In this document: positions 43,827 to 52,981 of the stretch, in pieces
How the letters are laid out: the number at the start of each line of letters is the position of its first letter
How positions within the stretch are numbered: position 1 is the stretch's first letter
Source: an uncultured Agathobacter sp.
GTDB lineage: Bacteria > Bacillota > Clostridia > Lachnospirales > Lachnospiraceae
Reading direction: 5' to 3'
DNA length: 64,000 bases
Assembly (NCBI GenBank): GCA_934359755.1
Contig: CAKRLV010000001.1
Coordinates: 1-64,000, forward strand
Translations under genes and position numbers: made by a program
The notes under the pieces: generated by a model
The model's database searches: none
What the model saw: the letters and a program-made list of their open reading frames with translations, nothing else
Told to the model about the DNA's origin: nothing

Positions 43827-45194
43827 ATGAAACTAAAAAAAGAACAAAAAGCAGCATTTGGATTTGGTGCATTTGGAAAAGATGTTGTATATATGTTTGT
43901 TGCCACATATTTATTAAATTATTACAACGTGGTACTTGGAATGGATTCAGTTTTTATAGGCGTTGTGATGATGGCAGCGAGAGTATTTGACGCATTTAAT
44001 GATCCATTTATGGGAATTATAGTTGCAAAGACAAAGACGAAGTGGGGAAAATTCAGACCATGGATTTTAGCCGGAACAGTGTTAAATGCATTTACAATTT
44101 ATGCGCTTTTTGCGACACCAGCAAGCGATAATCCTAATTCAGGCATGATGAAGAGCTGGCTTATAATTTTCTATTTTGCATGGGGGATTACATATACACT
44201 TATGGACATTCCTTTCTGGTCAATGCTTCCTGCAATCACAGATTCAGGTAAGGAAAGAGAACAGCTTTCGTCACTCGCAAGAACATGCGCAGGCATAGGA
44301 GACGCCCTGCCAACAGTACTTACAATGGCGATAGTGCCTGTCCTTGGTGCAGGAACAGCAACAGCGAATATGAGAATTGGATATAAATGGTGGGCACTTA
44401 TTATAGCAGTAGTTTTTGTTATATCTGAGCTGGTATGTGTGTTAAATGTTCCAGAGAAAGTAACAGAGCAGAACATGACAACAGCTAAAGTGGGAGATAT
44501 GTTTAAATCTCTTTTTAGAAATGACCAGGCAATGACTGTGGTTGGCTCGATAATATTAGTGTATGCATCAATTAATATCTGTGGAAATCTTGTATTATAT
44601 TTTTTCCAGTTTGATGTAGGAAACGCTGGTGCATATTCCGCATTCGTAGCAGTTGCATTTGTTGCGCAGGTGCTTACAATGATGATAATTCCTATACTCA
44701 GAAAGTATTTTTCGAAGAATCAGCTGTATATAGCAGGATTTCTTGTGCAGATTTTTGGATTTATTATTATTCTGCTTATGTCATTTACAGGAATGTATAC
44801 ATCTGATAAATGGTATGTTTTGTGTGTACCAGGAATATTAATATATGCAGGATATGGCATGCTTAATGTTATAATGACAGTATTTTTAGCAGATACAGTT
44901 GATTATGGACAAGTTAAAAATGGAACAAGAGAAGAATCAGTTATTTTTTCAATGCAGACATTTACAGTAAAACTGGCGTCAGGTGTGGCGGTACTTCTTG
45001 CAGGATTTGTTATTAAATGGATAAAACTTGATACCGCTGATAATGCAGTAAATTCAATATCAACATTGCAGGGGTTAAGACTTTGGATGACAGTTCCATC
45101 AGTAATACTTCTTATCGTTGGAATCGTATTATATAAGTCATTCTATAAGCTGGATGATAAGAAAATGGAAGAGATAAAAAAGCAATTAAAATAG
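43827..45194 (+). CDS. GPH-family sugar:cation symporter
   Basis: A 455-aa protein with about 12 transmembrane helices, of the glycoside-pentoside-hexuronide family (MelB/XynP-like). The N-terminal RVFDAFNDPFMGIIVAKTKTKWGKFRPW (cited in part) holds the conserved D..NDP and K.GKFRPW elements, with DTVDYGQVKNGTREE later. It imports an intact oligosaccharide, probably an alpha- or beta-galactoside given its neighbours. The ATG at 43827 follows AGAGGTG; the upstream GTG is part of that site. Confidence 0.9.
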   Translation: MKLKKEQKAAFGFGAFGKDVVYMFVATYLLNYYNVVLGMDSVFIGVVMMAARVFDAFNDPFMGIIVAKTKTKWGKFRPWILAGTVLNAFTIYALFATPASDNPNSGMMKSWLIIFYFAWGITYTLMDIPFWSMLPAITDSGKEREQLSSLARTCAGIGDALPTVLTMAIVPVLGAGTATANMRIGYKWWALIIAVVFVISELVCVLNVPEKVTEQNMTTAKVGDMFKSLFRNDQAMTVVGSIILVYASINICGNLVLYFFQFDVGNAGAYSAFVAVAFVAQVLTMMIIPILRKYFSKNQLYIAGFLVQIFGFIIILLMSFTGMYTSDKWYVLCVPGILIYAGYGMLNVIMTVFLADTVDYGQVKNGTREESVIFSMQTFTVKLASGVAVLLAGFVIKWIKLDTADNAVNSISTLQGLRLWMTVPSVILLIVGIVLYKSFYKLDDKKMEEIKKQLK

Positions 45195-45214
45195 TTTTAG
45201 GAGAGGAGATACAT

Positions 45215-47560
45215 ATGATACGTCAATTTGGAAAGTTATTTGTACTTGATACATTAAATACTACATATTGCTTCAGGGTATTAGAAACAGGACATCTTGA
45301 GCATTTATACTATGGCGCAAAGATTTATATTGATTCTGAAAAAGAAGCTGATGTTCTGGCGGAAAAGCATGCATTTGCTCCGGGAAACACAAATATATAT
45401 GATAGTAATCATGCGCAGTTTTCGCTTGAAGATATGAGACTTGAGATGTCATCATATGGGAAAAGTGATATACGTGAGCCTTTTATAATTGAAAGGCATT
45501 GTGATGGAGGCAGGACATCTGACTATTTGTATTCATCTGCCAAAATCAGTGAGGGGAAGACACCTCTTAATACCCTGCCATCTTCATATGATGATGACAA
45601 AAGAGTTGATGAACTTGAAATCAAGCTGACTGATAAAAATTATGGAATGACACTTCGGCTTAAGTATTCTGTATTTGAGGAGAGGGATGTCATAACAAGG
45701 TCATCTAAAATAATCAACAGCAGTCTAGATAAGATTGTAATTGAAAAAATAATGAGTAATCAGATTGATTTTGAGACAAGTGGTTTTATTCTTACTACGT
45801 TCAACGGAAGCTGGGCACATGAGATGAACAGGTATGATACAGAGATTAAATCAGGAAAGACTATCAATTCCTCTTTTACAGGAAGTTCATCAAACAGAGC
45901 AAATCCATTTGTGATGCTTTCAACTAAGGATACATCAGAAGACAGTGGTATATGTTATGGATTTAATCTTGTCTATAGCGGTAATCATTATGAGGCTGTT
46001 GAGGTGAACAGCTATCACAAGACACGATTTGTTTCAGGAATTAATCCTGAGGGCTTTGAATATACGCTAGAACCTAGAGATGAATTTGAAGCACCTGAAG
46101 CTGTTATGACATTTTCAGAAGATGGATTCAATGGAATGAGCCAGAGAATGCATGAATTTGTCAAAGAGTGTATTGTGAGGGGCACCTGGAAAAAGAAAAT
46201 CAGACCAGTTCTGTTAAATAGCTGGGAGGCTGCATATTTTGATATCAATGAGAATAAATTACTTAAGCTTGCAAAGGCTGGAAAAGATGTTGGAATAGAA
46301 CTTTTTGTGATGGATGATGGCTGGTTTGGACACAGAGATGATGATAAGCAGTCGTTAGGAGACTGGTATGTCAATAAAAAGAAACTGCCAAATGGATTGG
46401 AAGGAATATGCAAAAAAATAAATGATTTAGGACTTATGTTTGGCATCTGGGTTGAGCCTGAAATGGTAAATGTAAACAGTGAATTATACAGGAATCATCC
46501 AGACTGGGTGATGGAGATTCCAGGCAAACCACACTCAGAAGGAAGGAACCAAAGAATACTTGATCTGGCAAATCCGCAGGTTGTAGATTACATGATAGAA
46601 CAGATGATAAATATTTTTTCATCTGCAAATATAGAGTATGTAAAGTGGGATATGAACAGAATTTTCTCTGATTACTACTCACAGTATCTTAAACCTGACA
46701 GGCAAGGTGAGTGTGCGCATAGATATATGCTTGGATTGTACAGGATGATGAAGACATTGACAGAAAAATTCCCTGACATTTTGTTTGAGGGGTGTGCAGC
46801 TGGAGGTAACAGATTTGATCTTGGCATATTGTCATTTTTCCCACAAATATGGGCAAGTGATGATACAGATGCAGTGTATCGTGTGGATTGTCAGACTGGT
46901 TATAGCTATGGATATCCGATGTCGACAGTTACAGCACATGTTTCAGAATGCCCTAATCATCAGACACTGCGGACAACTCCGCTTGCGACAAGATTTAATG
47001 TGGCAGCCTTTGGAATATGTGGATATGAGTGTAATTTATGCGATATGAAAAAGGAAGAACTTGATGAAATAAAAGCTCAGATTGAGCTATATAAGAGATG
47101 GAGAGATGTAATACAATTTGGTTCATTTTATAGAGGGCGAAGTGGGAACATAACGGAATGGACATGTGTTGGTGCAGATAAAAAAGCGGCAGTTGGAATG
47201 ATAATGCAAAAGCTTGTTAAACCAAATGATGTTTTTGAGCAGTATGCACCTAAGGGACTTGATAGTAAAATTAAGTACAAATTTTCTAACAGAAGCATGA
47301 GATACAATGTAAAGAATTTTGGAAATCTGGTTAATACTGTTTCGCCTGTTCACGTGAAGCAGGATTCTATAATGCACAATATAATTGCCAAATTTGTGAC
47401 AATGCCTGGTGAGACAGAAGAATATACAGCATCGGGATCGGTTCTTATGTCGGGTGTAAAATTACATCAGGGATTTGGTGGAACAGGGTACAATGAAGAT
47501 GTAAGATATTTCCAGGATTTTGCATCAAGAATCTATTTTATGGAGGAGATACAACAGTAG
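45215..47560 (+). CDS. alpha-galactosidase, glycoside hydrolase family 36
   Basis: A 781-aa cytoplasmic enzyme with no signal peptide. An N-terminal beta-sandwich (about 1-320) precedes the TIM barrel. FVMDDGWFGHRDDD begins the active-site region. The nucleophile is Asp479 (YVKWDMNR) and the acid/base Asp549 (WASDDTDA). FEGCAAGGNRFDLG is the substrate-recognition loop. It hydrolyses raffinose, melibiose or stachyose type linkages brought in by the adjacent symporter. TAGGAGAGGAG precedes the ATG, 20 nt after the transporter gene. Confidence 0.94.
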   Translation: MIRQFGKLFVLDTLNTTYCFRVLETGHLEHLYYGAKIYIDSEKEADVLAEKHAFAPGNTNIYDSNHAQFSLEDMRLEMSSYGKSDIREPFIIERHCDGGRTSDYLYSSAKISEGKTPLNTLPSSYDDDKRVDELEIKLTDKNYGMTLRLKYSVFEERDVITRSSKIINSSLDKIVIEKIMSNQIDFETSGFILTTFNGSWAHEMNRYDTEIKSGKTINSSFTGSSSNRANPFVMLSTKDTSEDSGICYGFNLVYSGNHYEAVEVNSYHKTRFVSGINPEGFEYTLEPRDEFEAPEAVMTFSEDGFNGMSQRMHEFVKECIVRGTWKKKIRPVLLNSWEAAYFDINENKLLKLAKAGKDVGIELFVMDDGWFGHRDDDKQSLGDWYVNKKKLPNGLEGICKKINDLGLMFGIWVEPEMVNVNSELYRNHPDWVMEIPGKPHSEGRNQRILDLANPQVVDYMIEQMINIFSSANIEYVKWDMNRIFSDYYSQYLKPDRQGECAHRYMLGLYRMMKTLTEKFPDILFEGCAAGGNRFDLGILSFFPQIWASDDTDAVYRVDCQTGYSYGYPMSTVTAHVSECPNHQTLRTTPLATRFNVAAFGICGYECNLCDMKKEELDEIKAQIELYKRWRDVIQFGSFYRGRSGNITEWTCVGADKKAAVGMIMQKLVKPNDVFEQYAPKGLDSKIKYKFSNRSMRYNVKNFGNLVNTVSPVHVKQDSIMHNIIAKFVTMPGETEEYTASGSVLMSGVKLHQGFGGTGYNEDVRYFQDFASRIYFMEEIQQ

Positions 47561-47584
47561 AATTGATAAATGTCTGTTTTGGCA

Positions 47585-47640
47585 GGTCCCAAGTTCAAAA
47601 GTCTTATCGTGCAAGCGCGAACGACTTTTTGACCTTTTGA
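47585..47640 (+). terminator. intrinsic terminator of the galactoside operon
   Basis: A nested hairpin: GGTC..AAAAGTC..TCGTGC-AA-GCGCGA..GACTTTT..GACC, followed by TTTT. Confidence 0.7.
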
Positions 47641-47691
47641 CCCTGATATCTTATAATAATTATATTAACAAAATAAACAGGTGGTGGAACA

Positions 47692-48468
47692 ATGAGAAGA
47701 CGAAATGCATATGCTGTTGTAACCGGTGCCAGTTCTGGAATTGGAGAAGAATTTGCAAGGAGACTTGCAGCAGAAGGTTATGACCTGGTACTTGCTGCAC
47801 GTAGAATAGAAGTTCTTAATGAACTTGCTGCCAGATTAAAGAAAATAGGCACTAGAGTAATAGTTGTAGAAGCTGATTTGTCAAGTATCAGTGGCTGTGA
47901 TAAATTGCTGGACATAATTAAAGGATTAAGAGTGCATATGTTTATCAATAATGCAGGATTTGGAGATTGCGGATATTTTATCGAGCAGGAGATAGGCAAG
48001 GAACTTGCTATGATTGATGTCAATATCAAAGCAGTTCACTATCTGACGAAGAAAATGCTTAGATATATGAATCAAAATAATGGTGGATATATCTTGAATG
48101 TAGCAAGTTCGGCAGGACTTATTCATGCAGGTCCATATATGGCAACATACTATGCGACAAAGGCATATGTCACTAGTCTTACGAGAGCTATAGCAGAAGA
48201 GTTAAAGGAACATGGCAGCAATATATATATAGGTTGTCTGTGCCCGGGACCTGTTAATACATCTTTTAATGAGGTTGCTAATGTCAACTTTGCACTAAAA
48301 GGAATATCAGCATCATATTGTGTAGACTATGCAATTTCCAATATGAAAAAGAGAAAGGTTGTCATTATTCCGACTGCGTCAATCAAACTTGCTTTGTTTG
48401 GAGAGAGACTGATTCCCGACTCTTTGTATATTAAGCTGACAGCTCATCAACAAAAAAAGAAACTTTGA
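47692..48468 (+). CDS. short-chain dehydrogenase/reductase
   Basis: A 258-aa classical SDR. The cofactor motif TGASSGIG (residues 10-17), NNAG, the catalytic Ser in VASSAG and the YYATKAY pair (Tyr/Lys) are all present. LAARR after beta-2 suggests NADPH. The Lys-rich end and VVIIPTASIKLALFGERLIP tail resemble DltE/YqjQ-like SDRs. The substrate is unknown. GGTGGTGG precedes the ATG. It is a separate unit between the galactoside and trp operons. Confidence 0.85.
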   Translation: MRRRNAYAVVTGASSGIGEEFARRLAAEGYDLVLAARRIEVLNELAARLKKIGTRVIVVEADLSSISGCDKLLDIIKGLRVHMFINNAGFGDCGYFIEQEIGKELAMIDVNIKAVHYLTKKMLRYMNQNNGGYILNVASSAGLIHAGPYMATYYATKAYVTSLTRAIAEELKEHGSNIYIGCLCPGPVNTSFNEVANVNFALKGISASYCVDYAISNMKKRKVVIIPTASIKLALFGERLIPDSLYIKLTAHQQKKKL

Positions 48469-48479
48469 TTAAAAATTTC

Positions 48480-48508
48480 TTGACATGCATACTTTATTGC
48501 TTTACAAT
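48480..48508 (+). promoter_or_regulatory. trp operon promoter
   Basis: TTGACA (48480-48485), a 17-bp spacer, TACAAT (48503-48508). An 8-bp inverted repeat CTTGACAT / ATGTCAAG (48479-48486, 48510-48517) brackets it from the -35 to about +1. Confidence 0.75.
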
Positions 48509-48514
48509 GATGTC

Positions 48515-48860
48515 AAGTTAAAGATAGAAGACAAAATCAATGAGCGAAAGTAGTAAGCTAAGTGATTTCTTTCAGAGAGTCTGCGGCTGGTGTGAGCAGA
48601 TAGAATAGTTTAGTCGAATGGATTCGTTAGATTCGAAGTGAATTTAGTAGCGGAGACGTTTCCCCACGTTATCGGGGTGAGATATCGAAGATATTTATCT
48701 TCCGTATCGTAGAGGTTGCATAATTGGTGGCAGATTTCCGATTTGGGAATCTGCTTTTTATTTTTTTATAGGATAATATTCAAACCAATGCAGCAAAAAA
48801 GGGTGGCACCACGTTAATTCGTCCCTGACAAGATTGAGTTCTTGTCAGGGGCTTTTTGTT
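48515..48860 (+). promoter_or_regulatory. T-box riboswitch, tryptophan (tRNA-Trp)
   Basis: The leader upstream of trpE has a Stem I region with AGAGAGTC..GGCTGGTG and a candidate specifier TGG (Trp codon) at 48619-48621 in GAATGGA. The T-box core AGGGTGGCACCACG lies at 48800-48813, and the downstream terminator GTCCCTGACAAG / CTTGTCAGGGGC plus T-run at 48821-48857. The bulge sequence TGGC complements a GCCA 3' end, fitting the G73 discriminator of bacterial tRNA-Trp. Uncharged tRNA-Trp should stabilise the antiterminator and switch the operon on. Confidence 0.92.
48730..48767 (+). terminator. terminator-like Stem III inside the T-box leader
   Basis: GCAGATTTCC / GGGAATCTGC (one G-U pair, 5-nt loop) followed by TTTTTATTTTTTT, located before the T-box core. 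It looks like a full intrinsic terminator. Confidence 0.65.
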
Positions 48861-48881
48861 TATTTGAAAGGCGGAAATATA

Positions 48882-50294
48882 ATGAAAAGAAGATTGAAAG
48901 TATACAAGAAAACAGTAAGTATTGTAAATGAAACTGCGACAGAGATGTACGAGAATCTTGTAGGAAATGATAAAGGCTTCCTGCTCGAGAGTTACGATAA
49001 GAACTATGACAGATTTACATTTTTTGGTGCAAATCCAGAAGAGATAATTACCTCAAATGGTAATTCTTTGATAATTAGTAAGAACGATGGAAGTAGAGAA
49101 GTCAGAGAAGGAAATCCACTTTTACTTCTTAAAGATTACTACAGTGAGTTTGAAATTATAAAAGAGAATGATGAATTGACTTTCTCAGGAGGACTTGTTG
49201 GAACTCTTGGATATGATTTTGTCAGGTATGCTGAGGAACTTCCTGATGATAATCCAGACGAGATTGGAATTGAGACTATTCAGATGATGCTCATGACAAA
49301 ATTTATCATGGTTGACCATATTGCAGAGACTTTGACGGGAATTGTACTTGGAGAAGATTCACAAGAAGGAAAAGAAAAAGCATTAAAAGAGATAGCTGAG
49401 CTAATAGAAAAAGCAAGAACCAATAAAGGTCATAAGGAAAAACGCAAATTTTCACATGACGGAGTGATTGTAAAACAGTCAGACACATTAGAACAGTACA
49501 GCAAAAAGGTAAACAAAATAAAAGAGTACATAAAAGAAGGTCATATATTCCAGACAGTATTGTCGCAGAGATGGACTATAGAGACAAAGCAGACGGGATT
49601 TGAACTCTATAGAGAATTAAGAGAACTTAATCCTTCGCCTTATTTATATTATTTTAATTTTGGAGACTTTGAGGTAATCGGAAGTTCACCAGAGATGATA
49701 GTAAAAAAGCAGGGTAACAGAGTGTATACATGTCCGATTGCAGGAACAAGACCAAGAGGTGCAGATGCAGAAGAGGATGCATTACTTAAGGATGATTTAT
49801 TGCAGGATGAAAAGGAACGTGCAGAGCATGTAATGCTTGTAGATCTTGCTAGAAATGATATGGGAAGAATTTCAGAATTTGGAACTGTCAAGGTAACACA
49901 GTTTATGGAAGTACAGAATTATTCACATGTGATGCATATTGTATCAATGGTTGAAGGAAGAAAAAAAGGAGAATTTCATCCATTCGATTTAGTATCATCA
50001 TTTTTACCAGCTGGTACATTAAGTGGCGCTCCAAAAATCAGGGCGATGGAAATCATAGATGAACTTGAGGATACAAGACGTGGACTTTACGGTGGTGCAA
50101 CAGGATATATCGATTTCTCAGGAGATATGGATTTTTGCATTACAATAAGAACCATGATAAAAAAAGGCAGCAAAGTATATCTTCAGGCAGGCGCAGGAAT
50201 AGTAGCAGACTCAGTGCCTGAGAATGAATATAAAGAGTGCTGCAACAAAGTTATGGCACTTGCCAAGACATTAGTTGAGGAGGAAAACTTATGA
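48882..50294 (+). CDS. trpE: anthranilate synthase component I
   Basis: A 470-aa chorismate-binding enzyme that, with TrpG, converts chorismate and glutamine to anthranilate. The N-terminal allosteric region contains LLESYDKNYDRFTFFG (an ES-type tryptophan-binding motif). The catalytic domain has IFQTVLSQRW, PIAGTRPRG and FLPAGTLSGAPKIRAM. GAAAGGCGG lies before the ATG, directly after the T-box terminator. It overlaps trpG by 4 nt. Confidence 0.95.
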   Translation: MKRRLKVYKKTVSIVNETATEMYENLVGNDKGFLLESYDKNYDRFTFFGANPEEIITSNGNSLIISKNDGSREVREGNPLLLLKDYYSEFEIIKENDELTFSGGLVGTLGYDFVRYAEELPDDNPDEIGIETIQMMLMTKFIMVDHIAETLTGIVLGEDSQEGKEKALKEIAELIEKARTNKGHKEKRKFSHDGVIVKQSDTLEQYSKKVNKIKEYIKEGHIFQTVLSQRWTIETKQTGFELYRELRELNPSPYLYYFNFGDFEVIGSSPEMIVKKQGNRVYTCPIAGTRPRGADAEEDALLKDDLLQDEKERAEHVMLVDLARNDMGRISEFGTVKVTQFMEVQNYSHVMHIVSMVEGRKKGEFHPFDLVSSFLPAGTLSGAPKIRAMEIIDELEDTRRGLYGGATGYIDFSGDMDFCITIRTMIKKGSKVYLQAGAGIVADSVPENEYKECCNKVMALAKTLVEEENL

Positions 50295-50860
50295 TTTTAT
50301 TAATAGATAATTATGACTCTTTTACATACAATTTATATCAGTATATTGGAATCTTTAATGATGATATCATGGTTGTAAGGAATGACAAAATTACAATAGA
50401 TGATATAAAGAGGCTTGATCCAGAGAGGATAGTTCTCTCGCCAGGACCGAAGAATCCTAAAGATGCAGGAATTTGTATGGATGTGGTTAGAGAGTTTGTA
50501 GACAAAAAGCCGATACTCGGCATATGTCTTGGTCATCAGTGCATAGCGGAAGCATTAGGCGGGACAGTTTCGTATGCTAAGGCACTTTTCCATGGAAAGC
50601 AGTCAGCTATTGTACATGATGGTTCAAGTGTATTTACTGGAATCGATTCACCTATAAAGGTGGCAAGATATCATTCACTTGCAGTTATAGAAGAAGATTT
50701 ACCGGAAGAACTTGGTGTCTTAGCAAAGACTGATGATGGTGAAATAATGGCAATCAGACATAAAGAATATCCGGTTGTTGGACTACAGTTCCACCCTGAA
50801 TCAATCTATACAGAACACGGAAAACGAATAATAGAGAATTTTGTAAATGGAGTAATGTAG
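50291..50860 (+). CDS. trpG: anthranilate synthase component II (glutamine amidotransferase)
   Basis: A 189-aa class I glutamine amidotransferase. The catalytic Cys lies in GICLGHQC and the His/Glu pair in LQFHPESI. DNYDSFTYNL at the N-terminus and LSPGPKNP are typical of TrpG/PabA. Its place between trpE and trpC indicates TrpG, though it may also serve PabB. Translation is coupled to trpE by ATGA. Confidence 0.94.
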   Translation: MILLIDNYDSFTYNLYQYIGIFNDDIMVVRNDKITIDDIKRLDPERIVLSPGPKNPKDAGICMDVVREFVDKKPILGICLGHQCIAEALGGTVSYAKALFHGKQSAIVHDGSSVFTGIDSPIKVARYHSLAVIEEDLPEELGVLAKTDDGEIMAIRHKEYPVVGLQFHPESIYTEHGKRIIENFVNGVM

Positions 50861-50868
50861 GTGGCGGT

Positions 50869-51657
50869 ATGATATTAGATAAGATAGTTGAAGACAAAAA
50901 AGTAAGACTTGTTGAACATAAAAAGAATATTTCAGCATCAGAAATGAAAAGAATGGCAGATGAGGTGCAGACCAGAAATCCTGATTCGTTCTACCATAAT
51001 CTTAAAAAAGATGGATTGTCTATCATAGGAGAGTTCAAGAAAGCGTCACCTAGCCTAGGAAATATAACAAGTAAAATTGATTTAATGGACAGGATAGATG
51101 AGTATAACGCTTCTGTGGATGCAATTTCCTGTCTTACAGAGGAAGATCATTTTAATGGAAATGTGGAGTATCTCAAACAAATAAGGGCGAAATCGCAGCT
51201 GCCGATAATAAGGAAAGATTTCATGATAGATGAATATCAGTTCTATGAGGCTAAGGTGATAGGTGCAGATGCAGTGTTGCTTATAACTGCAATACTTGAT
51301 GATGTTATGATGAAGGATTTCTATCAGCTTGCCAGGGAGTTGGGGCTAAATGTCTTAGTCGAGACTCATGATGAATATGAGATAGAGAGAGCATTAAAGA
51401 TAGACCCGGGAATCATCGGTGTAAACAACAGAAATCTCAAAGATTTTACAATATCACTTGAAAATACCAGCAGGCTAAGAAAATACATTCCAGATGATAA
51501 GGTATATATTGCCGAGAGTGGAATTATGAATGATGATGATGTCAGATATTTAGCAAAGGCCGGGGTTGACGGATTCCTGATTGGAAGGGCTTTTATGGAA
51601 GCTGAAAATCCCGAAGCTTTAGCGAAGAGATGGAAGAAAATCTTTAGTGAGGTTTAA
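50869..51657 (+). CDS. trpC: indole-3-glycerol phosphate synthase
   Basis: A 262-aa TIM barrel that forms indole-3-glycerol phosphate from CdRP. IIGEFKKASPSLG, LPIIRKDFMIDEYQ, IGVNNRNLKDF and IAESGI are the active-site strands. AGGTGGCGG precedes the ATG, 8 nt after trpG. The next gene in the usual order, trpF, is reduced to remnants just downstream. Confidence 0.95.
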   Translation: MILDKIVEDKKVRLVEHKKNISASEMKRMADEVQTRNPDSFYHNLKKDGLSIIGEFKKASPSLGNITSKIDLMDRIDEYNASVDAISCLTEEDHFNGNVEYLKQIRAKSQLPIIRKDFMIDEYQFYEAKVIGADAVLLITAILDDVMMKDFYQLARELGLNVLVETHDEYEIERALKIDPGIIGVNNRNLKDFTISLENTSRLRKYIPDDKVYIAESGIMNDDDVRYLAKAGVDGFLIGRAFMEAENPEALAKRWKKIFSEV

Positions 51658-51662
51658 AGATT

Positions 51663-51780
51663 ATGGAAGTTAAGATTTGTGGACTGACTAAGAAAGAGGA
51701 CAGACTTTTGACTGGTCTAAAGATATAAAAGATAAAAAATGGTGAAGAATTTTATAAAAATAGCAAAACGAGGAGAATAA
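51663..51780 (+). pseudogene. trpF: decayed phosphoribosylanthranilate isomerase (trpF) remnant
   Basis: The 118-bp gap between trpC and trpB begins with ATG and reads MEVKICGLTKKED, the highly conserved TrpF N-terminus, before ending in TAA at 51726-51728 after 21 codons. The last part, in another frame, reads MVKNFIKIAKRGE then TAA (51739-51780), resembling a TrpF C-terminal helix, preceded in a third frame by SKDIKDKK. About 80 percent of a normal ~200-codon gene is missing. The retained 3' end contains the AGGAG of trpB, which may explain why it was kept. Confidence 0.75.
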
Positions 51781-51783
51781 ATC

Positions 51784-52971
51784 ATGAACAAAAAAGCTTA
51801 TTATGGAGAATATGGTGGACAGTATGTATCAGAATCACTTATGAACACATTAAATGAAATAGATGACGCTTTTGAAGAGGCAATACATGACCCTGAATTT
51901 CTTAAGCAGTATCATTATTACCTTAAACAGTATGTGGGAAGAGAGACACCTTTGTATTTTGCAGAGCGCTTAAGCGAGAAATATGGTACAAAGATTTATT
52001 TGAAGAGAGAAGATTTGAATCATACTGGTGCGCATAAGATTAACAATGTTATTGGACAGATCCTGTTAGCAAAGAGAATGGGAAAGACAAAAGTAATTGC
52101 AGAGACTGGTGCAGGACAGCACGGAGTTGCAACTGCAACAGGAGCAGCACTTTTTAACATGGAATGTACTGTCTACATGGGAAAAGAGGATGTTCAAAGA
52201 CAGGCACTTAATGTTATGCGTATGGAAATGCTTGGTGCAAAAGTTGTAGCAGTAGAATCGGGCAGCAATACTCTTAAAGATGCTACAAATGAAGCAATAA
52301 GAACATGGGCTAAGACTGCAGAAGATACTTTTTATATAATAGGTTCTGCAATTGGACCATATCCTTATCCTAAGATGGTAAAGGAGTTTCAGTCGGTAAT
52401 AAGCCGGGAAGCCAAAAAGCAGCATTATGAGGTTGAGGGAAGACTGCCGGATGTCGTAATGGCATGCGTGGGAGGCGGTTCTAATTCTATTGGAATGTTT
52501 GCTGATTTTATAGATGAAAAAGGAGTTGAACTTATCGGAGTAGAGGCTGCTGGTAAGGGGATAGAGACAAAAGAGCATGCTGCATCAATGGCGAAAGGAA
52601 CTCCTGGTGTGTTACACGGAACACGTTCGTATCTGTTACAGGACGAGGATGGAAATATACAGCTGGCACATTCTATTTCGGCAGGGCTTGATTATCCAGG
52701 TGTGGGACCTGAACATGCATATCTTCATGATACAGGCAGAGCACAGTATGTTCCAATTACAGATACAGAGGCGATGGATGCGCTTATGGAACTGACACAG
52801 ATGGAAGGAATTATCCCGGCTATTGAGAGTGCCCACGCTGTCGCATATGCAATCAAAAAAGCAAAAGAAATGACACCAGAGCAGTCTATGATTGTCTGTT
52901 TGTCAGGACGAGGAGATAAGGATGTAAATACTATCTCAGATTATCTGGCAGGAAAGGGATATTTAAACTAG
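51784..52971 (+). CDS. trpB: tryptophan synthase beta chain
   Basis: A 395-aa PLP enzyme. [11 protein letters not shown] at the start, the PLP-lysine in [19 protein letters not shown] and the phosphate-binding [10 protein letters not shown] are all present, as is CLSGRGDKD near the end. It condenses indole with serine. Length is normal for TrpB1. Its ribosome site AGGAG falls in the trpF remnant. Confidence 0.95.
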   Translation: MNKKAYYGEYGGQYVSESLMNTLNEIDDAFEEAIHDPEFLKQYHYYLKQYVGRETPLYFAERLSEKYGTKIYLKREDLNHTGAHKINNVIGQILLAKRMGKTKVIAETGAGQHGVATATGAALFNMECTVYMGKEDVQRQALNVMRMEMLGAKVVAVESGSNTLKDATNEAIRTWAKTAEDTFYIIGSAIGPYPYPKMVKEFQSVISREAKKQHYEVEGRLPDVVMACVGGGSNSIGMFADFIDEKGVELIGVEAAGKGIETKEHAASMAKGTPGVLHGTRSYLLQDEDGNIQLAHSISAGLDYPGVGPEHAYLHDTGRAQYVPITDTEAMDALMELTQMEGIIPAIESAHAVAYAIKKAKEMTPEQSMIVCLSGRGDKDVNTISDYLAGKGYLN

Positions 52972-52981
52972 GAGGTGCAAT

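Noticed and set aside
47520..47783. 87-aa plus-strand frame
   Set aside because: Spans the galactoside-operon terminator and overlaps the SDR gene in another frame, without homology.
52066..52578. 170-aa Cys-rich minus-strand frame
   Set aside because: Antisense to trpB; the Cys and Ser runs come from reading its repetitive Ala/Glu codons backward.
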